From positions 1,146,001 to 1,210,000 of the forward strand of contig NZ_CP045404.1 in the NCBI RefSeq assembly GCF_009363715.1: a stretch of DNA of 64,000 nt, read 5' to 3'. The notes below the pieces were generated by a model that saw nothing but the letters and a program-made list of their open reading frames with translations, searched no databases and was not told where the DNA came from. The translations under genes and the position numbers were made by a program. Shown here piece by piece: positions 51,733 through 60,598 of this stretch (its first letter is position 1; every line of letters begins with the position of its first letter). This DNA is from Roseovarius sp. THAF9. Its GTDB lineage: Bacteria > Pseudomonadota > Alphaproteobacteria > Rhodobacterales > Rhodobacteraceae.

Positions 51733-52764
51733 ATGCCACACTCCAAGATTCGCAACATGGAAGAGTTCGCCGCAGTCAGCGGCATCTCGCGCCCCACACT
51801 TTCGAAATACTTCAACAATCCCGACAGCGTTCGGAAGTCGACGCGACAGCGCATCGAGGTCGCACTGGATCAACATGACTACCGTCCGAATGTGTACGCG
51901 ATGAACCAGAACCGGCAGACAACGCGCAATATCGGGATCATAGTGCCTTATCTCGCTGACCCGTTCTTCAACGAGATCGGCCGCGCTGTCGAGGTGGCCT
52001 GCATCGAGGCAGGCTACAGCCCAATCCTGCTCAGCTCTCATGGCAAGCCGGAGCTTGAGGCCGAAAATCTGGAGTCACTGAGGTCTCTCAAACCCGCAGG
52101 GGTTTTGCTTGCACCGTTCGGGCGCGGATCCGACCGCAAAACCATTGAGAAGATCGGCCGCGACGTCCCGCTGGTTCTATTCGACGCCAATATTAACAAT
52201 ACGGGCGAAGCTTTCATCGGTACCGACAACTTCCAGAGCGTCGGCTTGATCGTGGAATATCTGTGCCGGAGTGGCGAGCCGCCCTGCTTCTTCGAGATGG
52301 AAACACCCTCCAACCCGAATGCGATCAAGCGGCGACAGGCCTATCAGGAAAGCATGGCGCAGCATGGCTTTACCGCACATATCTTCCAAGCCGAAGGCCG
52401 GGGCTGGGATTTCGAGGAAATTGGTCAAACAGAAGGCGGGGCAATGCTGAAAAAGAGTGTTTTTCCGACCAACACGGTGTTGTGCAGCAACGACCGGCTT
52501 GCGATCGGCATGCTGTCAGCGGCGTATAACCTCGGCCTGAAGGTTGGGCATCACAGCGGGTGCAGCCTTCGGATCGCAGGGCATGACGATCATCCGTATG
52601 CCCGGTTCACCTGTCCTTCGCTGACCACGATTGCGCAAGACTATGCCGCCATCGCCGAGCGCGCGGCGAGTACACTTTTTCGAATCATCGAGACGAGCGA
52701 ATCGCCAGAGACACGAGTGGAGACCCTGTTCGAGGGAAGGCTGGTAATGCGCGACTCTGCCTAA
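51733..52764 (+). CDS. LacI-family transcriptional regulator of polyol operon
   Basis: A 343-residue LacI/GalR protein with an N-terminal HTH (MEEFAAVSGISRPTLSKYFNNPDSV, RQRIEVALDQHDYRPN) and a periplasmic-binding-like effector domain (NIGIIVPYLADPFFNEIGRAVEVAC). Unlike the usual 'xxVSRxTVS' helix, it has GISRPTLSKYF. It lies just upstream of smoEFGK in the same direction, and shared operator-like sites flank both genes, so it most likely represses the operon and is relieved by a polyol. Confidence 0.9.
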   Translation: MPHSKIRNMEEFAAVSGISRPTLSKYFNNPDSVRKSTRQRIEVALDQHDYRPNVYAMNQNRQTTRNIGIIVPYLADPFFNEIGRAVEVACIEAGYSPILLSSHGKPELEAENLESLRSLKPAGVLLAPFGRGSDRKTIEKIGRDVPLVLFDANINNTGEAFIGTDNFQSVGLIVEYLCRSGEPPCFFEMETPSNPNAIKRRQAYQESMAQHGFTAHIFQAEGRGWDFEEIGQTEGGAMLKKSVFPTNTVLCSNDRLAIGMLSAAYNLGLKVGHHSGCSLRIAGHDDHPYARFTCPSLTTIAQDYAAIAERAASTLFRIIETSESPETRVETLFEGRLVMRDSA

Positions 52765-52796
52765 GTCTTCGGCACTATAAGAAAAACTCAAGTTTA

Positions 52797-52847
52797 TTTA
52801 CGCGCGTAAAAATAAAATTGACTTCGCGTAAGCTGGGCCACTAAGTT
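52797..52847 (+). promoter_or_regulatory. smoE operator palindrome and promoter
   Basis: The perfect 14-bp palindrome TTTACGCGCGTAAA (52797-52810) precedes TTGACT (52818-52823) and, 18 bp on, TAAGTT (52842-52847), a plausible -35/-10 pair. The regulator could block the promoter from just upstream of -35. Confidence 0.75.
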
Positions 52848-52879
52848 GTTCCTCATATCGGACGTTTAGGGAGGAACGG

Positions 52880-54190
52880 ATGTCCCAGATCAAATCACTC
52901 TATGCCGCCACCGCCATGGTCCTTGTGACCGCAAGCGGGGCTTTCGCCGAGACCACAGTGACGATTGCCACGGTCAACAACGGCGACATGATCCGTATGC
53001 AGGGTCTTGCGTCCGAGTTCGAGGCGCAGCATCCCGAAATCCAGCTTGAATGGGTCACGCTCGAGGAAAACGTCCTGCGTCAGCGAGTGACACAGGACGT
53101 GGCCGCGAAAGGCGGTCAGTTCGACGTCATGACCATCGGAACCTACGAGGTCCCGATCTGGGGCCAGCAAGGTTGGCTGGTGTCCCTAAATGATATGCCC
53201 GAGGCTTGGGACGCAGACGATCTGCTGCCGGCGATCCGCAACGGTCTGACCGTGGATGGCGAGCTCTACGCGGCACCTTTCTACGGTGAAAGCTCCATGG
53301 TTATGTACCGTACTGACCTGATGGAGCAGGCCGGTCTTGAGATGCCTGAAGCGCCAAGCTGGGACTTCATCAAAGAAGCCGCGGCGGCGATGACCGACAA
53401 GGAAAATGAGACTTATGGCATATGCCTGCGAGGCAAGGCGGGCTGGGGCGAGAACATGGCGTTCCTGACGGCGATGGCCAACTCGTTCGGCGCGCGCTGG
53501 TTCGACGAAAACTGGCAGCCGGAACTGGATGGCGAAGAATGGACCTCTGCGGTCAATTTCTACATGGACCTGATGACGAATTATGGACCTCCGGGTGCAT
53601 CGACCAACGGCTTCAACGAGAACCTGTCGCTTTTCCAGCAAGGCAAATGTGGCATGTGGATTGACGCCACGGTGGCGGCGTCCTTCGTGACCAACCCCGA
53701 CGACTCGACCGTTGCCGACAAAGTTGGCTTCGCGCTGGCGCCCGACAATGGGCTGGGCCGTCGCGGCAACTGGCTTTGGGCGTGGTCGCTTGCCGTTCCG
53801 GCAGGCTCGGATGCCACGGAAGAGGCCAAGACGTTCATCCAATGGGCCACGTCCAAGGACTATACCGCGCTCGTGGCCGAAAAAGAGGGCTGGGCAAACG
53901 TACCTCCGGGCACTCGTACCTCGCTCTATGAGAACGCTGAGTACCAGGCCGCTGCACCTTGGGCAGAGATGACGCTCGGCTCGATCAAAGCGGCCGATCC
54001 GACCGACCCGTCGGTCAAGCCTGTGCCCTATACCGGCGTTCAGTTCGTCGCGATCCCTGAGTTTGCGGGCATCGCTACGCAGGTCGGCCAGGAAATCTCG
54101 GCTGCGTTGGCCGGACAGCAGTCGGTCGAACAAGCGCTCGACAAAGCACAAATGCTGACGCTCGACGAGATCGAAGCCGCCGGCTACTGA
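52880..54190 (+). CDS. smoE: Polyol ABC transporter substrate-binding protein
   Basis: A 436-residue periplasmic binding protein with signal peptide (to about residue 23). Typical polyol-binding features: YEVPIWGQQGWLVSLNDM, GVRNGLTVDGELYAAPFYGESSMVMYRTD-like (AIRNGLTVDGELYAAPFYGE) and GRRGNWLWAWSLAVPAGS. It initiates smoEFGK; GGGAGG is present just upstream. Sorbitol, mannitol and similar polyols are the expected ligands. Confidence 0.93.
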   Translation: MSQIKSLYAATAMVLVTASGAFAETTVTIATVNNGDMIRMQGLASEFEAQHPEIQLEWVTLEENVLRQRVTQDVAAKGGQFDVMTIGTYEVPIWGQQGWLVSLNDMPEAWDADDLLPAIRNGLTVDGELYAAPFYGESSMVMYRTDLMEQAGLEMPEAPSWDFIKEAAAAMTDKENETYGICLRGKAGWGENMAFLTAMANSFGARWFDENWQPELDGEEWTSAVNFYMDLMTNYGPPGASTNGFNENLSLFQQGKCGMWIDATVAASFVTNPDDSTVADKVGFALAPDNGLGRRGNWLWAWSLAVPAGSDATEEAKTFIQWATSKDYTALVAEKEGWANVPPGTRTSLYENAEYQAAAPWAEMTLGSIKAADPTDPSVKPVPYTGVQFVAIPEFAGIATQVGQEISAALAGQQSVEQALDKAQMLTLDEIEAAGY

Positions 54191-54206
54191 CCCCAGACGC
54201 GCTCTC

Positions 54207-54229
54207 GGGCGGCGCAGGCCGCGTCGCCC
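54207..54229 (+). other. Weak hairpin between smoE and smoF
   Basis: GGGCG / CGCCC with inner pairing forms a modest hairpin in the 123-bp gap. Such structures often allow higher expression of binding protein than permeases. No T-run follows. Confidence 0.35.
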
Positions 54230-54313
54230 ACCGATCCACACCTATTCTTTTTCGCGAAACCACCGTTTGATCCAAGGACGGCCGTTTGCGGCAGTCAACA
54301 GGAGAGATCAGCC

Positions 54314-55180
54314 ATGGCAACTCAAAACTCCCGATCCGCGGCCCGCCTGATGATGGCCCCCGCCGTGATCCTGCTGCTGGGATGGATGCTCGTCCCGCTG
54401 ACCATGACACTGCTCTTTTCGTTCAAGAAATACCTTCCCTTGCGGGGTGGTGATCTGGGTTGGGTCGGGTTCGAAAACTACGTGCGCTTCGTAACGTCCA
54501 GCGCGTTCTGGCCGTCTGTCTGGGCCACGCTTGTCATCGTGGGCGGTGTCCTAATCATCACGGTGGTCTTCGGTGTCTTGCTGGCCATCCTGCTGAACCA
54601 GCCAATGTGGGGTCAGGGTGTTGTACGCATTCTCGTGATCTCACCGTTTTTCGTGATGCCCACCGTGTCCGCGCTGGTTTGGAAAAACATGTTCATGGAT
54701 CCTGTGAATGGGCTTTTTGCGCATATCTGGAAATTCTTCGGGGCCGCACCGTTGGAATGGCTCAGCCAGGCATCTCTGCAATCCATCACCTTGATCGTAT
54801 CCTGGCAGTGGCTACCGTTCGCAACGCTGATCTTGCTGACGGCGATCCAGTCGCTTGACAGCGAGCAGTTGGAGGCCGCCGAAATGGATGGCGCGACACC
54901 GCTGCAGCGCTTCGCCTATGTCACCCTGCCGCATCTGGGACGCGCCATCACCGTTGTTGTGCTGATCCAGACAATCTTTCTCTTGGGCATTTTCGCCGAG
55001 ATCTTCGTGACGACCCAGGGCTCCTTCGGAACCCGCACGCTGACTTACCTGATCTACCAGCGTGTACTGGAAAGCCAGAATGTCGGGCTCGGTTCCGCCG
55101 GCGGCGTATACGCCATCATCCTCGCCAACATCATCGCCATCTTCCTGATGCGCATGGTTGGCAAGAACCTCGACAAGTGA
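54314..55180 (+). CDS. smoF: Polyol ABC transporter permease SmoF
   Basis: A 288-residue MalF-type permease with six hydrophobic segments and the EAA loop EQLEAAEMDGATPLQRFAYVTLP. Start ATG 54314 follows AGGAG. Partner of smoG. Confidence 0.93.
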   Translation: MATQNSRSAARLMMAPAVILLLGWMLVPLTMTLLFSFKKYLPLRGGDLGWVGFENYVRFVTSSAFWPSVWATLVIVGGVLIITVVFGVLLAILLNQPMWGQGVVRILVISPFFVMPTVSALVWKNMFMDPVNGLFAHIWKFFGAAPLEWLSQASLQSITLIVSWQWLPFATLILLTAIQSLDSEQLEAAEMDGATPLQRFAYVTLPHLGRAITVVVLIQTIFLLGIFAEIFVTTQGSFGTRTLTYLIYQRVLESQNVGLGSAGGVYAIILANIIAIFLMRMVGKNLDK

Positions 55181-55190
55181 GGAGGCCATC

Positions 55191-56021
55191 ATGGCGCGCG
55201 CAGTCACTACTCAACGAAAGATCATCAACACCACGGCCGCATGGGCGGTAGGCCTGCTGATCTTCTTTCCGATCCTCTGGACGATCCTCACCAGCTTCAA
55301 GACCGAGGCCACGGCGATTGCCGATCCGCCCGTCTTTATCGGCTTCGACTGGACGTTGGAAAATTACGCCACGGTGATGGAGCGCTCGGACTACGCGCGG
55401 TTCCTTTGGAACTCAATCATCATCGCGGGTGGCTCGACTATCTTGGGCATTCTGGTCGCCGTACCCGCCGCGTGGTCAATGGCCTTCGTTCCCTCGAAAA
55501 GAACCAAGGACATCCTGCTGTGGATGCTCTCGACCAAGATGCTGCCCGCCGTCGGCGTACTTTACCCGATCTACCTAATCTTCATCCAGCTGGGCCTTTT
55601 GGACAGCCGCACCGGGTTGGTGATCGTCCTCATGCTTATGAACCTGCCGATCATCGTCTGGATGCTCTACACCTATTTTCGCGAGATCCCCGGTGAAATC
55701 CTCGAGGCGGCGCGGATGGATGGCGCGAGCCTGAAGGAAGAGATCCTTTACGTGCTGACGCCGATGGCGGTGCCCGGGATTGCCTCGACGCTGCTGCTCA
55801 ATTTCATCCTCGCGTGGAACGAGGCGTTCTGGACGCTGAACCTGACCGCGGCCAAAGCGGCGCCGCTCACGGCCTTCATCGCCAGCTACTCCAGCCCCGA
55901 GGGTCTGTTCTACGCCAAGCTCAGCGCGGCCTCGACCATGGCCATCGTGCCAATCCTCATCCTCGGCTGGTTCAGCCAGAAGCAACTTGTCAGCGGCCTG
56001 ACCTTCGGCGCCGTCAAATAA
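55191..56021 (+). CDS. smoG: Polyol ABC transporter permease SmoG
   Basis: A 276-residue MalG-type permease with the EAA motif EILEAARMDGASLKEEILYVLTP. ATG 55191 has GGAGG upstream, 10 bp after smoF. It completes the channel with SmoF. Confidence 0.93.
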   Translation: MARAVTTQRKIINTTAAWAVGLLIFFPILWTILTSFKTEATAIADPPVFIGFDWTLENYATVMERSDYARFLWNSIIIAGGSTILGILVAVPAAWSMAFVPSKRTKDILLWMLSTKMLPAVGVLYPIYLIFIQLGLLDSRTGLVIVLMLMNLPIIVWMLYTYFREIPGEILEAARMDGASLKEEILYVLTPMAVPGIASTLLLNFILAWNEAFWTLNLTAAKAAPLTAFIASYSSPEGLFYAKLSAASTMAIVPILILGWFSQKQLVSGLTFGAVK

Positions 56022-56036
56022 GGAGACACGGGAACA

Positions 56037-57041
56037 ATGGGACGTATCACACTGGACAAGGTCTCCAAGAGCTTTGGCGACGTGGAAGTGATCCCGCCGC
56101 TGGATCTGACCATCGAAGACGGGGACTTCACCGTATTCGTCGGCCCCTCGGGGTGTGGCAAGTCGACCTTGCTGCGGCTGATCGCGGGGCTGGAGGACAC
56201 CACCGGCGGCCAGATTCGCATCGACAGCAACGACGCCACCCACGTGCCGCCTGCCAAGCGTGGCCTGGCCATGGTGTTCCAATCCTATGCGCTTTACCCG
56301 CATATGTCGGTGCGCAAGAATATCGCATTTCCGATGAAGATGGCCGGCGTTTCCGAGGACGAGCAGGCCCGCCGCATCGACGCGGCCGCCAAGGCACTGA
56401 ATCTCAAAGACTATCTGGACCGCCGTCCGGGGCAACTCTCCGGCGGGCAGCGTCAGCGGGTTGCCATTGGGCGTGCAATTGTCCGTGAACCGGCGGCGTT
56501 CCTGTTCGACGAGCCGCTGTCGAACCTGGACGCAGCGCTGCGCGTGGGGATGCGACTGGAAATCAGCGAGCTGCACGAACGACTGAAGACAACAATGATC
56601 TACGTCACCCATGACCAGGTCGAGGCGATGACCATGGCGGACAAGATCGTGGTGCTTAAAGCGGGCCGCATCGAACAGGTCGGCAGCCCGCTGGAGCTTT
56701 ACCGTGCGCCGCGCAACACTTTCGTTGCGGGCTTCATCGGCTCGCCAAAGATGAACCTAATAGATGGGCCGGAGGCCGCCAAGCATGGCGCGCATACTAT
56801 CGGCATCCGGCCCGAGCATATCGACGTGGTCGAAGAAAACGGAACCTGGAAAGGCACGGTCGGGGTGGCCGAGCATCTTGGCTCCGACACGTTCTTTCAC
56901 ATCCATGACACCGGCTTGACCGAGACACTGACTGTGCGGGCGCTGGGTGAGGTGACGCTGCGTCACGGCGACAAAATTCACCTGTCACCACGCGCCGAGC
57001 AGATTCACAAGTTCGACGCACAAGGCCTGCGGTTCGAATGA
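56037..57041 (+). CDS. smoK: Polyol ABC transporter ATP-binding protein SmoK
   Basis: A 334-residue UgpC/MalK-type ATPase: Walker [10 protein letters not shown], signature [14 protein letters not shown], Walker [11 protein letters not shown], then a C-terminal TOBE-like regulatory domain ([15 protein letters not shown]). Overlaps the downstream region by 4 bp if the long mtlK start is used. Confidence 0.94.
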   Translation: MGRITLDKVSKSFGDVEVIPPLDLTIEDGDFTVFVGPSGCGKSTLLRLIAGLEDTTGGQIRIDSNDATHVPPAKRGLAMVFQSYALYPHMSVRKNIAFPMKMAGVSEDEQARRIDAAAKALNLKDYLDRRPGQLSGGQRQRVAIGRAIVREPAAFLFDEPLSNLDAALRVGMRLEISELHERLKTTMIYVTHDQVEAMTMADKIVVLKAGRIEQVGSPLELYRAPRNTFVAGFIGSPKMNLIDGPEAAKHGAHTIGIRPEHIDVVEENGTWKGTVGVAEHLGSDTFFHIHDTGLTETLTVRALGEVTLRHGDKIHLSPRAEQIHKFDAQGLRFE

Positions 57042-57079
57042 CACGACAGACGGAAAACACCGAGTTCGGGCTGGCTGAT

Positions 57080-58540
57080 ATGACGACACGACTTTCGCTT
57101 TCCACATTGTCAAAGGTCCCGGAACGCGTATCGGTTCCGTCCTATGACCGCGCCGACCTGTCGCCGGGCATCCTGCACATCGGGATGGGGAACTTTCATC
57201 GCGCCCACCAGGCGGCATATCTGGACCGGCTTTTCGATCTGGGGCTTGATCATGACTGGGCCATCGTCGGCGCCGGCGTCATGCCTTTCGACGCCGCCCG
57301 ACGCGCCGCGCTGGAGCCCCAGGATTGGCTGAATTGCGTGGTTGAGTTGAGCCCCGGGACCTACAATGCGCGCGTGACCGGTGCGATGATTGATTTCTGC
57401 CCGATCGACGCGCAAGCCATTATCCAGCGTATCGCCGATCCTGAGATCCGCATTGTGTCGCTGACGATCACTGAGGGCGGGTATTTCATAGATGCCGCCA
57501 CGGGCGCGTTCGATTCCGCGCATCCCGACATTCGGCACGATGCGGCCAAGCCGGACGCCCCGGTGACGGTGTTTGGTATTCTACTGGCCGGTCTGCGCCT
57601 GCGCCGCGAGAACGGCCATCCCCCGCCCACGGTCCTGTCTTGCGATAACATCCCCGAAAACGGCCATGTCGCGCGCCAGGCACTGGCCGGGCTGGCGGCG
57701 CTGATATCGGACGAGTTGCATCAGTGGATCATGGATCAGGTCGCCTTTCCGAATTCCATGGTGGACCGCATTACGCCCGCCACGTCGGAGGCAAAGCGCG
57801 CCATGGTAGCCTCCACCTTCGACATCGAAGATGCTGCGCCGGTTTTGTGCGAGCCGTTCACGCAATGGGTCATGGAGGACAACTTTCCGCTGGGCCGTCC
57901 GGCTCTGGAAAAGGTTGGCGTGCAATTCGTAGACGATATTGCCGCGTACGAAACGATGAAGCTGCGAATCCTGAACGCCAGCCATGCCGCGCTGTCCTAT
58001 CCGTCCGCACTGATGGGCTATGACTGCGTACATGATGCGGTGGCCGACCGGGACATCTACGACTGGATTGTGCACTTGATGCACGACGAGGTCATTCCGG
58101 TGCTCACCCCGATCCCCGGCGTGGACTACCGCAATTATCTGGCAACCTGTCTCAGCCGCTTTGCCAACCCCGAAGTGCGCGATACCGTTGCCCGTCTCTG
58201 TCAAGACGGCTCAAACCGCCAGCCCAAGTTCATTCTGCCCACGGTTATCGATGCGCTGGCGGCCGGGCGTCCAGTGGATGGACTCGCGCTGGAGGTGGCG
58301 CTGTGGTGCCGGTACTGTGCCGAGAGCACAGATCTTGATGATCCGCGTGCAGAAGCGCTGCGTGATGCAGCTCGTCCGGCACTGCAGACCCCGGCGACAT
58401 TTCTCGCCTTGACCGAGATTTTCGGGACACTGGGGCAGCAGGATGAATTCTCGCGCGCCTTTGCCCGGCAGATCGAAGCGGTGTGGTCCGGCGATGCCCG
58501 GTCAGTCTTGCGCAACTTTCTGAATAGGAAAGCGGCTTGA
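57080..58540 (+). CDS. mtlK: Mannitol 2-dehydrogenase (long-chain polyol dehydrogenase)
   Basis: A 486-residue NAD-dependent enzyme oxidising mannitol (or arabitol/sorbitol) to the ketose. It has LHIGMGNFHRAHQAAYLDRL near the N-terminus, DNIPENGHVARQAL, and the polyol-dehydrogenase core MKLRILNASHAALSYPSALMGY with catalytic Lys. I prefer ATG 57080 by family length; ATG 57038 overlapping smoK (ATGA) would add 14 residues. Confidence 0.92.
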   Translation: MTTRLSLSTLSKVPERVSVPSYDRADLSPGILHIGMGNFHRAHQAAYLDRLFDLGLDHDWAIVGAGVMPFDAARRAALEPQDWLNCVVELSPGTYNARVTGAMIDFCPIDAQAIIQRIADPEIRIVSLTITEGGYFIDAATGAFDSAHPDIRHDAAKPDAPVTVFGILLAGLRLRRENGHPPPTVLSCDNIPENGHVARQALAGLAALISDELHQWIMDQVAFPNSMVDRITPATSEAKRAMVASTFDIEDAAPVLCEPFTQWVMEDNFPLGRPALEKVGVQFVDDIAAYETMKLRILNASHAALSYPSALMGYDCVHDAVADRDIYDWIVHLMHDEVIPVLTPIPGVDYRNYLATCLSRFANPEVRDTVARLCQDGSNRQPKFILPTVIDALAAGRPVDGLALEVALWCRYCAESTDLDDPRAEALRDAARPALQTPATFLALTEIFGTLGQQDEFSRAFARQIEAVWSGDARSVLRNFLNRKAA

Positions 58541-58541
58541 G

Positions 58542-59468
58542 ATGATCCTGTGTTGCGGTGAAGCCCTGATCGACATGATCCCCGCCCCGGCGCCGGGCGG
58601 GAAGGACGGTTTCGTTCCGCATCCCGGCGGCGCGGTTTTCAACACGGCCATCGCACTTGGCCGGTTGGGGGCCGACACGGGTCTGCTCACCGGTCTTTCA
58701 ACCGACATGTTCGGGACGCAACTGACGGACGCCCTGACGGCCAGCTATGTGGACGCCGACCTTGCGATCCGGTCTGACAGACCTACGACGCTGGCGTTCG
58801 TGAAGCTGATCGACGGGCAGGCCACCTACAGCTTTTACGACGAGAACTCGGCAGGGCGGATGTTGACCTCAGAAGAGATGCCCGCCTTGCCGGGCGCGAT
58901 CACTGCGCTTTTCTTCGGAGGTATCAGTCTCGCGTGCGAGCCGGCGGCGGACGCATATGCCAATCTGCTGGCGCGGGAAGGTAAGACACGTGCGGTCATG
59001 CTGGATCCCAATATCCGGCCCGGCTTTATTCAGGATGTCGACCGCTATCGCATGCGGCTGAACGCAATGTTGGGGCAATCGGATATCATTAAGGTATCGG
59101 ATGAGGATCTCGGCTGGATCGCTCCCGACGCACAGTCACTGACAGGCAAGGTCGCGATTTTGCGGGACAAAGGACCCTCAGTTGTCATCGTGACCCTTGG
59201 TCGCGAAGGTGCAATTGGCTTTCTGCGGGATGGCGCGGAGGTGCATGTGCCCGCCGCGCAAGCAACGGTCGTCGATACCGTGGGCGCAGGAGATACGTTC
59301 AATGCAGGCGTTCTTGCTAAACTGTCCGAGACAGGCCAGATGCACAAGGATGCGCTGGCCGCCCTGTCGGTTCAAAGCTTGCGAGATGCGATGGCACACG
59401 GCGCAAAGGTCGCGGGTATCACCGTCTCGCGCGCCGGAGCCAATCCGCCTTGGGCCCGGGAGATCTGA
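58542..59468 (+). CDS. frk: Fructokinase (PfkB family)
   Basis: A 308-residue PfkB sugar kinase: N-terminal ILCCGEALIDMIP, HPGGAVFNTAIALGRLG and the C-terminal signature VDTVGAGDTFNAGVLAKL with catalytic Asp. One base after mtlK. It phosphorylates the fructose made from mannitol or sorbitol. Confidence 0.92.
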   Translation: MILCCGEALIDMIPAPAPGGKDGFVPHPGGAVFNTAIALGRLGADTGLLTGLSTDMFGTQLTDALTASYVDADLAIRSDRPTTLAFVKLIDGQATYSFYDENSAGRMLTSEEMPALPGAITALFFGGISLACEPAADAYANLLAREGKTRAVMLDPNIRPGFIQDVDRYRMRLNAMLGQSDIIKVSDEDLGWIAPDAQSLTGKVAILRDKGPSVVIVTLGREGAIGFLRDGAEVHVPAAQATVVDTVGAGDTFNAGVLAKLSETGQMHKDALAALSVQSLRDAMAHGAKVAGITVSRAGANPPWAREI

Positions 59469-59512
59469 CATGGGCCGGCTTGGGATAATTCCGTTCCATA
59501 CTCAGGAACAAT

Positions 59513-59530
59513 ATGTTAGCGCTAACATAA
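59513..59530. promoter_or_regulatory. LacI/GalR-type palindromic operator upstream of gap
   Basis: A perfect 18-bp palindrome, TATGTTAGCGCTAACATA, sits 33 bp before the gap ATG. TGTTAGCGCTAACA is a classical LacI/GalR-family operator and differs from the smo operator, so gap-zwf-edd-eda are probably under another sugar-responsive regulator. Confidence 0.85.
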
Positions 59531-59562
59531 GCTCCATACCACGGCTGCAAAGGAGAAATGAC

Positions 59563-60594
59563 ATGAAGATCAGAATTGCAATCAATGGCTTCGGGCGTAT
59601 CGGGCGCGGCGTTCTGCGCGCTTTGATCGAAAACGAGACGCACGATATCGACGTCGTTGCAATAAATGACCTCGCACCAGCGGAAACGCTGGCCCATCTG
59701 TTGAAATACGACAGCGTGCATGGTCGCCTGAAGGCACCGATAAACGTCTCGGATGATGAGCTTCGTGTCGGACGACACAGTATTCGCCTTACCGCGCTAC
59801 GCAACCCCGGTGACCTACCCTGGAGCGACGTGGACGTGGCCTATGAATGCACAGGGCTGTTCACGGATCGCGACAAGGCGGCGTTGCACTTGCAGAACGG
59901 ATCCAAGCGCGTCCTCATTTCGGCCCCTGGAAAGGATGCCGACCGCACGGTGGTTTACGGGGTAAACCATGCCGATCTCACCTCCCGCGACGTAATCGTC
60001 TCCAACGCCTCCTGCACCACCAATTGTCTTGCGCCCGTTGCCATGGTTCTTGATGCCGGGTTCGGCGTCAAGACTGGCTACATGACCACGATCCATTCAT
60101 TCACCGGGGATCAGCCAAGTCACGATAGCAGCCACAAAGACCTCTACCGAGCCCGTGCGGCATCGCTATCCATGGTTCCAACGTCGACCGGGGCCGCGCG
60201 CGCCATTTCGCTGGTACTGCCGCAACTTGCAGGCAAGCTCGAAGGGTCTGCAGTGCGGGTACCCACGCCCAACGTGTCGCTCATCGATCTGACCTTCATG
60301 CCTCACAAAACTGCTACACGGGACGCTGTGAACGACGCACTGCGCAACGCGGCCTCGGGTCAACTGGCAGGCATCCTCGCCTACGAAGAGGACCCGCTCG
60401 TCTCGATCGACTTCAATCACGACTCGCACTCCTCATGCGTGGCCGCGGCCCAGACAGCGGTGACAGCGGACGGGCTGGTACGCGTCGTCAGCTGGTACGA
60501 TAACGAGTGGGGCTTCTCCAACCGTATGATCGACACGGGCCGACGCATGGGTCGGCTGCTTAGCGACGCGGCCCCCCAAAGGCTGGCAAGCTGA
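59563..60594 (+). CDS. gap: Type I glyceraldehyde-3-phosphate dehydrogenase
   Basis: A 343-residue glycolytic enzyme: NAD site INGFGRIGRGVLRAL, catalytic C151 in SNASCTTNCLAP, and WYDNEWGFSNRM. Start ATG 59563 has AGGAG nine bases upstream. It begins an Entner-Doudoroff operon behind the palindrome at 59513, 4 bp ahead of zwf; housing gap there links lower glycolysis with glucose-6-phosphate oxidation. Confidence 0.95.
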   Translation: MKIRIAINGFGRIGRGVLRALIENETHDIDVVAINDLAPAETLAHLLKYDSVHGRLKAPINVSDDELRVGRHSIRLTALRNPGDLPWSDVDVAYECTGLFTDRDKAALHLQNGSKRVLISAPGKDADRTVVYGVNHADLTSRDVIVSNASCTTNCLAPVAMVLDAGFGVKTGYMTTIHSFTGDQPSHDSSHKDLYRARAASLSMVPTSTGAARAISLVLPQLAGKLEGSAVRVPTPNVSLIDLTFMPHKTATRDAVNDALRNAASGQLAGILAYEEDPLVSIDFNHDSHSSCVAAAQTAVTADGLVRVVSWYDNEWGFSNRMIDTGRRMGRLLSDAAPQRLAS

Positions 60595-60598
60595 CGCG

